Positions 34,209-41,898 of a stretch of 64,000 bases of DNA are shown here, piece after piece (position 1 is the first letter of the stretch; each line of letters opens with the position of its first letter). The stretch is from RU20A sp042610495 (GTDB taxonomy: Bacteria > Pseudomonadota > Alphaproteobacteria > Rhizobiales > Rhizobiaceae). A program made the translations under genes and the position numbers. A model generated the notes under the pieces. That model was not told the DNA's origin. It saw only the letters and a program-made list of their open reading frames with translations, and searched no databases. The stretch covers positions 131,569-195,568 of the forward strand of contig NZ_JBHGAP010000008.1 of assembly GCF_042610495.1 (NCBI RefSeq). The letters are read 5' to 3'.

Positions 34209-36299
34209 ATGACATCGAATGAAGGCGCACGCCTGGCCAACCTGTGGGACGACGCCAAGGCGGCAGGCATGAGCGAGGCCGAACGGCTGCTTTACCGCTC
34301 CAACCTGCTCGGCTCCGACAAGCGCATCACCAATTACGGCGGCGGCAACACCTCCGCCAAGGTGATCGAGCGCGATCCGCTGACAGGCAAGGACGTCGAG
34401 GTTCTCTGGGTCAAGGGCTCGGGCGGCGACGTCGGCACGATCAAGATGGACGGTTTCGCGACGCTCTACATGGAGAAGCTGGAAGCCCTGAAAGGGATCT
34501 ATCGCGGCGTCGCCTTCGAAGACGAGATGGTCGGCTACCTCCCGCACTGCACCTTCAACCTCAACCCGCGCGCTGCTTCCATCGATACGCCGCTGCACGC
34601 CTTCGTGCCGAAGACGCATGTGGACCACATGCATCCGGACGCGATCATCGCGATTGCCGCATCCGCCAACAGCCGCGAACTCACCGACCAGATCTTCGGC
34701 GGCGAGATCGGCTGGCTGCCCTGGAAGCGCCCCGGCTTCGAACTCGGCCTGTGGCTTTCGGATTTCTGCGCCAAGAACCCTGACGCCCGCGGTCTCATTC
34801 TCGAGAGCCACGGCCTCTTCACCTGGGGTGATACGGCCAAGGAAGCCTATGAGACGACGGTCGAGATCATCAACAAGGCAATTGCCTGGTTCGAGGAAAA
34901 CAACACCAAGCCGGCTTTCGGCGGCGCCGTCCGCCCGGTTCTCGACGCGGCCGAGCGCAAGGCGGTTGCCCGCAAGCTGATGCCGGTCATCCGTGGCCTC
35001 ATCAGCGGCTCCGAAGCCAAGGTCGGCCATTTCGACGACAGCCAGGCCGTGCTCGATTTCGTGTCCGGCAAGGACATGGAAGCGCTTGCCGCGCTCGGCA
35101 CCAGCTGCCCGGACCACTTCCTGCGCACCAAGATCCGTCCGCTCGTGATCGCCTTCGATCCGGCAAAGCCCGATGTGGAAACGACGCTGGCCGGTTTGCC
35201 GGCGGCGCTTGAAGCCTACCGCGCCGACTATGCCGCGTACTACGAGCGCTGCAAGCATGCCGACAGCCCGGCCATGCGCGATCCGAATGCGGTCGTCTAT
35301 CTGGTTCCCGGCGTGGGCATGATCACCTTTGCCAAGGACAAGGCGACGGCCCGCATCTCCGGCGAATTCTACGTCAATGCCATCAACGTCATGCGTGGCG
35401 CTTCCGGCGTTTCGACCTATGTCGGCCTGCCGGAACAGGAAGCCTTCGACATTGAATACTGGCTGCTGGAGGAAGCAAAGCTCCAGCGCATGCCGAAGCC
35501 GAAGTCCCTGGCCGGCAAGGTGGCGCTCGTCACCGGCGGCGCTGGCGGCATCGGCAAGGCAACCGCCATCCGCCTGATGCAGGAGGGCGCCTGCGTCGTC
35601 ATCGCCGATATCGACGAGGCGGCGATGGCGGAAGCCAACAAGGAACTCGGCGCGAAGTTCGGCGCCGACCAAGTGCGCAGCGTGCGCATCAACGTCACCA
35701 GCGAAGACGATGTCATCAAGGGCTTCGAGGATGCGCTGACCGAATATGGCGGGCTCGACATCCTCGTTTCCAATGCCGGCCTTGCCTCCTCGGCACCGGT
35801 CGAGGACACCTCGCTGGCGCTCTGGCACAAGAACATCGACATTCTCGCGACCGGCTACTTCCTTGTGTCGCGTGAAGCCTTCCGCATCTTCCGCAACCAG
35901 AAGGCCGGCGGCAACATCGTCTTCGTCGCTTCCAAGAACGGCCTTGCGGCATCTCCGGGTGCCTCGGCCTATTGCACGGGCAAGGCGGCAGAAATCCACC
36001 TCGCCCGCTGCCTGGCACTCGAAGGCGCGTCCGCCGGTATCCGCGTCAACACGGTCAATCCGGACGCGGTAATCCGCGGCTCGAAGATCTGGTCCGGCGA
36101 ATGGCGCGAGCAGCGCGCGGCCGCCTACAAGACCGATGATCTGGAGGCGCACTACCGCGAGCGCTCCATGCTCAAGCTCGGCGTCTATCCGGAAGACATT
36201 GCCGAGGCGGTCTACTTCCTCGCCTCGCCGCTGTCTGCCAAGTCCACCGGCAACATCATCAATGTTGATGCGGGCAACGCCCAGTCGTTCACGCGTTGA
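34209..36299 (+). CDS. rhaD: Rhamnulose-1-P aldolase / short-chain dehydrogenase fusion
   Basis: The start at 34209 follows a GGGGAGGAA site and gives 696 residues. The N-terminal half is a class II aldolase domain with zinc-ligand-like PKTHVDHMHPDAII and ESHGLFTWGD. The C-terminal half (from about 430) is a short-chain dehydrogenase with VALVTGGAGGIGKATAIRLM, catalytic YCTGK and GNIINVDAGNAQSFTR. The aldolase splits L-rhamnulose-1-phosphate to dihydroxyacetone phosphate and lactaldehyde, and the dehydrogenase probably oxidises the lactaldehyde. rhaI follows after 15 bases. Confidence 0.95.
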   Translation: MTSNEGARLANLWDDAKAAGMSEAERLLYRSNLLGSDKRITNYGGGNTSAKVIERDPLTGKDVEVLWVKGSGGDVGTIKMDGFATLYMEKLEALKGIYRGVAFEDEMVGYLPHCTFNLNPRAASIDTPLHAFVPKTHVDHMHPDAIIAIAASANSRELTDQIFGGEIGWLPWKRPGFELGLWLSDFCAKNPDARGLILESHGLFTWGDTAKEAYETTVEIINKAIAWFEENNTKPAFGGAVRPVLDAAERKAVARKLMPVIRGLISGSEAKVGHFDDSQAVLDFVSGKDMEALAALGTSCPDHFLRTKIRPLVIAFDPAKPDVETTLAGLPAALEAYRADYAAYYERCKHADSPAMRDPNAVVYLVPGVGMITFAKDKATARISGEFYVNAINVMRGASGVSTYVGLPEQEAFDIEYWLLEEAKLQRMPKPKSLAGKVALVTGGAGGIGKATAIRLMQEGACVVIADIDEAAMAEANKELGAKFGADQVRSVRINVTSEDDVIKGFEDALTEYGGLDILVSNAGLASSAPVEDTSLALWHKNIDILATGYFLVSREAFRIFRNQKAGGNIVFVASKNGLAASPGASAYCTGKAAEIHLARCLALEGASAGIRVNTVNPDAVIRGSKIWSGEWREQRAAAYKTDDLEAHYRERSMLKLGVYPEDIAEAVYFLASPLSAKSTGNIINVDAGNAQSFTR

Positions 36300-36314
36300 G
36301 GACGGGAGGGATCC

Positions 36315-37610
36315 ATGTCTGACCAGATGATTTCCGCCTCCGTGATCGAGGCCCACAACGACAAGCGCCGCGCTGATCTTCAGTCGGACTACGCAGCGCT
36401 TGGCGCAAAACTCGCGCGCGGCGGTGTCGACATCGATGCCCTGAAGGCGAAGGTCGCTGCCTACGGCGTTGCCGTTCCCTCCTGGGGGGTCGGCACCGGC
36501 GGCACGCGCTTTGCCCGTTTTCCGGGCGCGGGCGAGCCACGCAACATCTTCGACAAGATCGAGGACTGCGCCGTCATCCAGCAGCTGACGCGGGCGACGC
36601 CGGCGGTTTCGCTGCATATTCCGTGGGACAAGGTGGACGATCTCGCGGCGCTGAAGCAGCGCGGCGAGGCGCTTGGCCTCGGCTTCGACGCCATGAACTC
36701 CAACACCTTCCAGGACCAGCCGGGACAGGCGCATTCCTACAAGTTCGGCTCGCTCTCCCACAATGACGCGGCGACGCGCCGGCAGGCGATCGAGCACAAT
36801 CTGGAATGCATCGAGATCGGCCGGGCGCTCGGCTCCAAGGCGCTCACGGTGTGGATCGGCGATGGCTCCAACTTCCCGGGCCAGAGCCACTTCACCCGCT
36901 CGTTCGAGAATTATCTCGATGCGATGAAGGCGATCTACAAGGGGCTGCCGGAGGACTGGCGGATCTTCTCCGAACACAAGATGTTCGAACCGGCCTTCTA
37001 CTCCACCGTCGTGCAGGACTGGGGCACGAACTACCTGATCGCCCAGGAGCTCGGGCCGAAGGCTTACTGCCTCGTGGACCTCGGCCACCATGCACCGAAC
37101 GTCAACATTGAAATGATCGTTGCCCGTCTCATCCAGTTCAAGAAGCTGGGTGGTTTCCACTTCAACGATTCCAAGTATGGCGACGACGACCTCGACACGG
37201 GCAGCGTCGACCCCTACCGCCTCTATCTCGTCTTCAACGAGCTGGTGGATGCCGAAACGCGGGGGGCGGGCGATTTCAGCCCGGCGCACATGATCGACCA
37301 GAGCCACAACGTGACCGACCCGATCGAAAGCCTGATGCGCAGTGCGACCGAGATCTGCCGCGCTTACGCCCAGGCGCTGCTGGTCGATCGAAAGGCACTG
37401 GATGGCTATCAGGCAGACAACGATGCGCTGATGGCGAGCGAGACGCTGAAGAGCGGGTTCCGCACCGACGTGGAGCCGATCCTCGCCATGGCACGCCTCG
37501 AAAACGGCGGCGCCATCGACCCAATCGCCTGCTTCCGCGAAAGTGGCTACCGCGCAGCGGTCGGCGCCAAGCGCCCGGCCGTCAGCGGCGGCGGCGGCGG
37601 GATCGTCTGA
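36315..37610 (+). CDS. rhaI: L-rhamnose isomerase
   Basis: This 431-residue TIM-barrel isomerase of the rhizobial/pseudomonad catabolic type converts L-rhamnose to L-rhamnulose. Visible are ALTVWIGDGSNFPGQSHF, the metal-binding stretch FSEHKMFEPAFYSTVVQDWG, CLVDLGHHAPNVNIEMIVAR and FHFNDSKYGDDDLDTGSVDP. It ends in a Gly-rich tail. It is cotranscribed with rhaD and followed by a strong terminator. No kinase or rhamnose transporter gene is in the window. Confidence 0.95.
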   Translation: MSDQMISASVIEAHNDKRRADLQSDYAALGAKLARGGVDIDALKAKVAAYGVAVPSWGVGTGGTRFARFPGAGEPRNIFDKIEDCAVIQQLTRATPAVSLHIPWDKVDDLAALKQRGEALGLGFDAMNSNTFQDQPGQAHSYKFGSLSHNDAATRRQAIEHNLECIEIGRALGSKALTVWIGDGSNFPGQSHFTRSFENYLDAMKAIYKGLPEDWRIFSEHKMFEPAFYSTVVQDWGTNYLIAQELGPKAYCLVDLGHHAPNVNIEMIVARLIQFKKLGGFHFNDSKYGDDDLDTGSVDPYRLYLVFNELVDAETRGAGDFSPAHMIDQSHNVTDPIESLMRSATEICRAYAQALLVDRKALDGYQADNDALMASETLKSGFRTDVEPILAMARLENGGAIDPIACFRESGYRAAVGAKRPAVSGGGGGIV

Positions 37611-37633
37611 GCGTAACGGGCGTTTGCATTCGG

Positions 37634-37662
37634 GGGCTGGCATGCGTGCCGGCCCTTTTTTT
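37634..37662 (+). terminator. Intrinsic terminator after rhaI
   Basis: GGGCTGGCA at 37634-37642 and TGCCGGCCC at 37647-37655 form a stem (one G-U type mismatch) with a 4-base loop, followed by seven T residues. It ends the rhaDI transcript 24 bases past the stop. Confidence 0.92.
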
Positions 37663-37747
37663 GCATTTCAGGTGTTTTGGACCTACGTTATCGTCTGATC
37701 CGCAAGCGGCGATCATTGGTGCGCCGCGTCACGTTCTCGGAGGCGAC

Positions 37748-37990
37748 ATGCTGGATACGACAATGGTCGTCACCGCGACCTGGGACGAAGAAGCCTCGGT
37801 CTGGTTTGCGACCAGCGAGGATATCGACGGATTGGCCGTTGAGGCCGATACCCTCGAAAAACTTGAACGAAAGATCGCCGATGCGGTGTCCGACCTTCTG
37901 GAATTGAACGGGAAAGGACCCGATCTGCCGGAGATTCCGGTTCGTGTTCGGACAGAACATGTTCTGAAAATCCCCAACCCCCATTTCTGA
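37748..37990 (+). CDS. HicB-like antitoxin (DUF1902 type)
   Basis: The start at 37748 follows CGGAGGCGAC and gives 80 residues. The sequence TATWDEEASVWFATSEDIDG and LEKLERKIADAVSDLLELNG is the DUF1902/HicB partial RNase-H-like fold. No DNA-binding tail is present, as is usual for the short type. It pairs with the HicA-like gene that starts five bases later, the normal order for this toxin-antitoxin subfamily in rhizobia. Confidence 0.8.
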   Translation: MLDTTMVVTATWDEEASVWFATSEDIDGLAVEADTLEKLERKIADAVSDLLELNGKGPDLPEIPVRVRTEHVLKIPNPHF

Positions 37991-37995
37991 TCGTC

Positions 37996-38253
37996 ATGGC
38001 GGGGTATCTGCGGGATCTCAAGGCATTGCTTACGTCCGCCGGCTGCCATTTCGTGCGGGCTGGCAAAGGCGATCACGAGATCTGGTTCAGTCCTCTTACG
38101 AAACGCCATTTCACGGTCGACAGCGGCGTCAAGTCTCGGCACACGGCCAACGAAACACTTAATGCCCAAGGCGTTCTAGGCTCAGCGCCCCTCCCCTTCG
38201 CAGCCCCGTGCCCTAGATATTTCCCGTTACCATCATCAGGGGGCTCGTCATGA
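37996..38253 (+). CDS. HicA-like mRNA interferase with frameshifted 3' end
   Basis: The first 55 codons are a HicA double-stranded-RNA-binding-like fold with the active His in GKGDHEIWFSPLTKRHFTVD and the conserved SRHTANETL. After this the reading frame does not end as usual. The expected terminal PKAF-stop is present in another frame (CCCAAGGCGTTCTAG, 38165-38179), so a small indel near 38158-38164 has replaced the tail with about 27 unrelated residues that run into the next gene. Toxin activity may be lost or altered. Confidence 0.7.
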   Translation: MAGYLRDLKALLTSAGCHFVRAGKGDHEIWFSPLTKRHFTVDSGVKSRHTANETLNAQGVLGSAPLPFAAPCPRYFPLPSSGGSS

Positions 38254-38504
38254 GCATTGAAAATCTTCTCGTCTTTCTTCTGATCGGGGCGGTTGCCGGC
38301 TGGCTGGCGGGGCTGATCGTGTCCGGGTTCGGCTTCGGCCTCTTCGGCAACATCGTCGTCGGCATCATCGGCGCTGTGATTGCAGGCGCACTATTCCCCG
38401 CGCTCGGCTTCACGCTGGGTGGCGGCATCCTCGCCTCGATCATCCATGCGACCATCGGCGCGATCATCCTGCTCGTGCTCATCCGCGTCATCAAACGCGC
38501 CTGA
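38250..38504 (+). CDS. GlsB/YeaQ/YmgE-family membrane protein
   Basis: This 84-residue protein is made of three hydrophobic helices with Gly-rich contacts: LLVFLLIGAVAGWLAGLIVS, FGLFGNIVVGIIGAVIAGAL and IIHATIGAIILLVLIRVI. These are the features of the GlsB/YeaQ/YmgE (transglycosylase-associated) family of small stress-induced inner-membrane proteins. The GGGGG-containing upstream sequence gives it its own ribosome site, and the overlap with hicA is only a result of the hicA frameshift. Confidence 0.85.
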   Translation: MSIENLLVFLLIGAVAGWLAGLIVSGFGFGLFGNIVVGIIGAVIAGALFPALGFTLGGGILASIIHATIGAIILLVLIRVIKRA

Positions 38505-38515
38505 GGAGAAACACC

Positions 38516-38704
38516 ATGGCCGACACCGTGCCTGATCACCTTGAAGCCGCGCTTTCGGCCTATGTGGAGCGTCATCCCGAGCATGGCGGGCGCGACGGTG
38601 CGCTCGCCTTCATCGTTGAAAGCTGGCTTTCGGAAAACGGCTTCCTGCCGGCCCGGCAGGAGGGACTGCGGCCGGAGGAACTGGACGCCACGAACGACGA
38701 CTGA
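38516..38704 (+). CDS. Small unknown acidic protein (62 aa)
   Basis: A GAGGAGAAA ribosome site precedes this 62-residue frame, 11 bases after the membrane protein gene. The sequence VPDHLEAALSAYVERHPEHG and GALAFIVESWLSENGFLPAR suggests a short helical protein with ribbon-helix-helix-like spacing, but I cannot assign it. It is probably cotranscribed with the GlsB-like gene. Confidence 0.7.
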   Translation: MADTVPDHLEAALSAYVERHPEHGGRDGALAFIVESWLSENGFLPARQEGLRPEELDATNDD

Positions 38705-38746
38705 TATCCGGTTCGCACGATACGAGAGCGAACGGACCATCCCTTC

Positions 38747-39208
38747 ATGAGCCTTTCTTCCGTCAAGGCCTTCTTTGCCCAACATGCGCCGGATATCGCC
38801 GTCATCGAGCTCGAACAGAGCACAGCGACAGTGGAACTGGCGGCGGCGGGCCACGGGGTTGCACCCGCACAGATCTGCAAGACCCTGGCGCTTCGTCTTC
38901 CGGAAGGCGTCATCCTGATCGCCACGCGCGGCGATGCGCGCCTGGACAACAGGAAATTCCGCGAACGCTTCGGTGCGAAGGCGAAAATGCTGGGGCTCGA
39001 TGAGGTGGAAACAGAGACGGGTCACCCCGTCGGGGGCGTCTGCCTCTTCGGCTTGCCGGGGCCGATGCCGGTCTACTGCGACGTGTCGCTGAAAGCCTTC
39101 GACATCGTCGTGCCAGCCGCGGGAGCCATCAACGCTGCCGTGCGCCTTTCACCCGAGCGCATGGCGGCGATCACCGGCGCGGAGTGGGTCGATGTCTGCT
39201 CCGCATAA
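38747..39208 (+). CDS. YbaK/EbsC-type aminoacyl-tRNA deacylase
   Basis: This 153-residue YbaK/ProX-like protein hydrolyses mischarged aminoacyl-tRNA in characterised members. Visible are the core GVAPAQICKTLALRLPEGVI with the family Lys, GDARLDNRKFRERFGAKAKM and HPVGGVCLFGLPGPMPVYCD. It is a stand-alone editing-domain protein; which tRNA it edits cannot be told. Confidence 0.88.
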   Translation: MSLSSVKAFFAQHAPDIAVIELEQSTATVELAAAGHGVAPAQICKTLALRLPEGVILIATRGDARLDNRKFRERFGAKAKMLGLDEVETETGHPVGGVCLFGLPGPMPVYCDVSLKAFDIVVPAAGAINAAVRLSPERMAAITGAEWVDVCSA

Positions 39209-39234
39209 GCGTATGGCTTGCCAGACTTGCCCGC

Positions 39235-39321
39235 TCAGACCACGGTGAACAGGATTACCAGCGAGCCGATCGACATGGCGGCCATGAACTGCAGCAGTAC
39301 GAGCATGATGCGGTGTGCCAT
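39235..39321 (-). CDS. 28-residue membrane peptide
   Basis: On the minus strand a perfect GGAGGAG ribosome site stands five bases before an ATG at 39321. It opens a 28-codon frame that reads MAHRIMLVLLQFMAAMSIGS followed by eight more hydrophobic residues and a TGA. One transmembrane helix, no charged residues after Arg4. It converges on the YbaK gene and is divergent from the ECF sigma gene. No family is known to me. Confidence 0.55.
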   Translation of the reverse strand: MAHRIMLVLLQFMAAMSIGSLVILFTVV

Positions 39322-39606
39322 GCTGTCTCCTCCTTGGATCAGCCCGCAGCGTCCTCCATGCTGCGGACGGGTGTGACGATTGGAAGTGTCGGCTATCCGG
39401 CTTGCGCCGCCCCGACCGGCCTTTCATCAGCGCAACGCGCGAATGAGGCCTTTTGATCCTGAAATCGTCTGGGCGATCATATTTGCGCCTCACAAGTTAA
39501 GGGGCAATTAAGGCCTTTCTCATGCAATCTCGTGGTGCTTGAAGGATCTGGCAAAAAAATCTTCAGGACGACGGAAGAGAATGGCCAACGGCTGCGTATA
39601 TCCGGC

Positions 39607-40158
39607 ATGACACCGCGAAAGACCAGCTTTGACGTGCTCGGCCAGCTTGGCGCCCTCCGGCGCTATGCGCTGTCGCTCGTGCGCTCGCCGGACGAGGCGG
39701 AAGACCTCGTGCATGACGCGCTGGTTCGTGCCTATGAGAAGCAGAGCACGTTCCATAGCGGCGGCAATCTGCGCAGTTGGCTGATGTCGATCCTGCACAA
39801 CGCCCATATCGACCGCATCCGACGCGGCCGCTCCCGGCTGGCGCGCGAAACGGCGGCTGCAGAGCTTGCGCCCGAGGCCATGGCCGCGCCGCAGGATCTG
39901 TCGGTGCGCCTGAAGCAGCTGGAAGGCGCCTTCTTCGCCCTGCCGGAAGACCAGCGTGCCGCGCTGCATCTCGTGGCGATCGAGGATCTTTCCTACCAGG
40001 AGGCGGCCGACGCGCTCGGCATCCCCGTGGGGACGTTGATGTCTCGCGTTTCACGCGCCCGTGCCCGTCTGCGTGCCTTCGAGGACGAGACAAGGCGCGG
40101 GGCCTCTGCAACACCTCATCTCAAACTCGTGGGAGGTAGCAGCGATGACAATGGCTGA
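39607..40158 (+). CDS. ECF RNA polymerase sigma factor
   Basis: The start at 39607 (MTPRKTSFDVLGQLGALRRY) gives 183 residues with sigma region 2 (LVRSPDEAEDLVHDALVRAY, LRSWLMSILHNAHIDRIRRG) and region 4 (LPEDQRAALHLVAIEDLSYQ, LGIPVGTLMSRVSRARARLR). It is followed, with 14 bases of overlap, by its probable anti-sigma factor. The stimulus is unknown. I found no clear copy of the usual GGAAC-type ECF promoter upstream. Confidence 0.93.
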   Translation: MTPRKTSFDVLGQLGALRRYALSLVRSPDEAEDLVHDALVRAYEKQSTFHSGGNLRSWLMSILHNAHIDRIRRGRSRLARETAAAELAPEAMAAPQDLSVRLKQLEGAFFALPEDQRAALHLVAIEDLSYQEAADALGIPVGTLMSRVSRARARLRAFEDETRRGASATPHLKLVGGSSDDNG

Positions 40159-40918
40159 CCCCATTCTCGATGGCGATCTCGATGCCTATGTCGATGACCA
40201 GCTGCCCGTCGCGCGCCGCATCGCGGTGGAAGCCTATCTCTCGGAACGGCCGGATATCGCCGCCCGGGTCATGGCGGACCTGCGCGTGCGGGATGAATTG
40301 CGGTTGGCACTGGCCTCCGCCCGCAGCGAGCATCGCCCTGAGACGCGTGAAGCGGCCCGCAGGCTGGAGCGCGCTCTTTCGTTCCGTCCACTGATGTCAG
40401 GCCTGCGGCGCGCGGCAACCGTCGCGCTCTTCATCGGCGTCGGCTGGGCGGCGCACTCCTCCTTTGGCCCACTCGGCGCGAAAAGCGTGGTGGCCTCGGA
40501 ACCGGCGCCGGCCTTCGTGGAGGAGGCGGTGCGTGCCCACGCAACGGCGAAGCTGCGCGAAGGCATGGCCTCGCAGGCGGAGACAACAAAGTTCGACGCG
40601 ACCGAAATTCGCGCCGCCACCGGCATCGTTCTGCCCGAACTGCCGAAAGGCTGGCGGGTGACGGACAGCCAGATCTTCCCCTCCGCCTTCGGGCCGAGCG
40701 TGGAGCTGGCGATCACGCCGGAGGATGGCGGGCGCCTGTCGCTCTTTGCGGTGCGGCCCGGCTCCTTCGCGGTGGAGCCTGTCGCGCTTCTTCATGCCGG
40801 CCCCGCGGAGGCTGCCTACTGGCAGATCGGCGAGGTCGCCTATGCCCTGGTCTCGGACACGCCGCATCCGGACCGGCTCGACGAAACGGCGCAGCGGATT
40901 GCCCGCGCGCTCTACTGA
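40145..40918 (+). CDS. Transmembrane anti-sigma factor
   Basis: The 257-residue protein has a cytoplasmic N-terminal anti-sigma domain (DGDLDAYVDDQLPVARRIAV, SERPDIAARVMADLRVRDEL), one membrane helix at about residue 95-112 (AATVALFIGVGWAAHSSF) and a periplasmic domain of about 140 residues. The Cys/His zinc ligands common in ZAS anti-sigma domains are absent. Overlap with the sigma gene means coupled translation. Sensing in the periplasm is inferred from topology. Confidence 0.85.
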   Translation: MTMADPILDGDLDAYVDDQLPVARRIAVEAYLSERPDIAARVMADLRVRDELRLALASARSEHRPETREAARRLERALSFRPLMSGLRRAATVALFIGVGWAAHSSFGPLGAKSVVASEPAPAFVEEAVRAHATAKLREGMASQAETTKFDATEIRAATGIVLPELPKGWRVTDSQIFPSAFGPSVELAITPEDGGRLSLFAVRPGSFAVEPVALLHAGPAEAAYWQIGEVAYALVSDTPHPDRLDETAQRIARALY

Positions 40919-40952
40919 AACCTGATCAACGACGAACGGGAGTTATTCGATC

Positions 40953-41669
40953 ATGAATCCGTCTCCGCTCCACACCGGCTATGGCGCTTCCGCCCAGTCG
41001 GCCGCCCTTTTCGACGAGGGCCTGCGCCAGCACATGCTGCGCGTCTACAACTATATGGGCCTCGGCCTCGTGATCACCGGCATCGTGGCCTTCATCGTCG
41101 GCTCCACACCGGCGCTCTACGTACCGATTTTCCAGTCGCCGCTGAAATGGGTGGTGATGCTGGCGCCGCTCGCCTTCGTGTTCTTCTTCTCGTTCCGCAT
41201 CCAGGCGATGTCGGCGGCAACCGCACAGATGACCTTCTGGGCCTTCTGCGCCGTCATGGGCCTGTCACTCGCCTCGGTGTTCCTGGTCTTCACGGGCACG
41301 TCGATCGCGCGCACCTTCTTCATCGCCGCGACCATGTTCGGCGCGACCAGCCTCTTCGGCTACGTGACGAAGCGTGACCTGTCGAAGTTCGGCTCGTTCC
41401 TGATGATGGGCCTGATCGGCGTCGTCATCGCCTCGATCGTGAACATCTTCCTCGGCTCGTCCGCGCTGCAGTTCGCGATCTCGGTGATAGGCATCGTCGT
41501 GTTCGTCGGCCTGACCGCCTGGGACACGCAGAACATCAAGGAACAGTATGCGGAGAATTTCGACCAGGAATCCCGCAGCAAGATGGCCGTGTTCGGTGCG
41601 CTGTCGCTCTACCTGAACTTCGTCAACATCTTCCAGCTGCTGTTGAACTTCACGGGCGAGCGGGAATAA
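40953..41669 (+). CDS. Bax inhibitor-1/YccA-family membrane protein
   Basis: The 238-residue protein has seven hydrophobic segments from about residue 30 to 235 and the BI-1 signatures LRQHMLRVYNYMGLGLVITG and SALQFAISVIGIVVFVGLTAWD with DTQ following. Bacterial members are inner-membrane proteins, some acting as calcium leak channels. It may be read from the ECF operon, since only 34 bases separate it from the anti-sigma gene. A terminator follows. Confidence 0.93.
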   Translation: MNPSPLHTGYGASAQSAALFDEGLRQHMLRVYNYMGLGLVITGIVAFIVGSTPALYVPIFQSPLKWVVMLAPLAFVFFFSFRIQAMSAATAQMTFWAFCAVMGLSLASVFLVFTGTSIARTFFIAATMFGATSLFGYVTKRDLSKFGSFLMMGLIGVVIASIVNIFLGSSALQFAISVIGIVVFVGLTAWDTQNIKEQYAENFDQESRSKMAVFGALSLYLNFVNIFQLLLNFTGERE

Positions 41670-41692
41670 GGCGCCCCCCGCGGATGATATCA

Positions 41693-41729
41693 GGGCCGGC
41701 ACTTCATTCGAGTGCCGGCCCTTCTTGTT
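41693..41729 (+). terminator. Intrinsic terminator after the BI-1 gene
   Basis: GGGCCGGCACT at 41693-41703 is perfectly inverted at 41711-41721 around a 7-base loop and followed by TTCTTGTT. It separates the ECF block from the GDP-mannose genes. Confidence 0.88.
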
Positions 41730-41898
41730 AAGACGCCGCGGTTCTGAATTTTCCCGAGAGGTGCGTGACCTCCGTAAACCACCTTGCATGTTTTTCGATC
41801 AAAGGTGGATTTCAACCAAATTTAGAGCCTTGAGTTACTGGACCTGATCGCGTTTATTGTGCCGCGCAGCATTTATCGTTCATGAAGGTATTTCAGAA

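Noticed and set aside
34101..37643. An 1180-codon open frame on the minus strand over rhaD and rhaI
   Set aside because: Spans both well-supported rhamnose genes antisense; no motif, and low-complexity Arg/Asp/Val-rich sequence.
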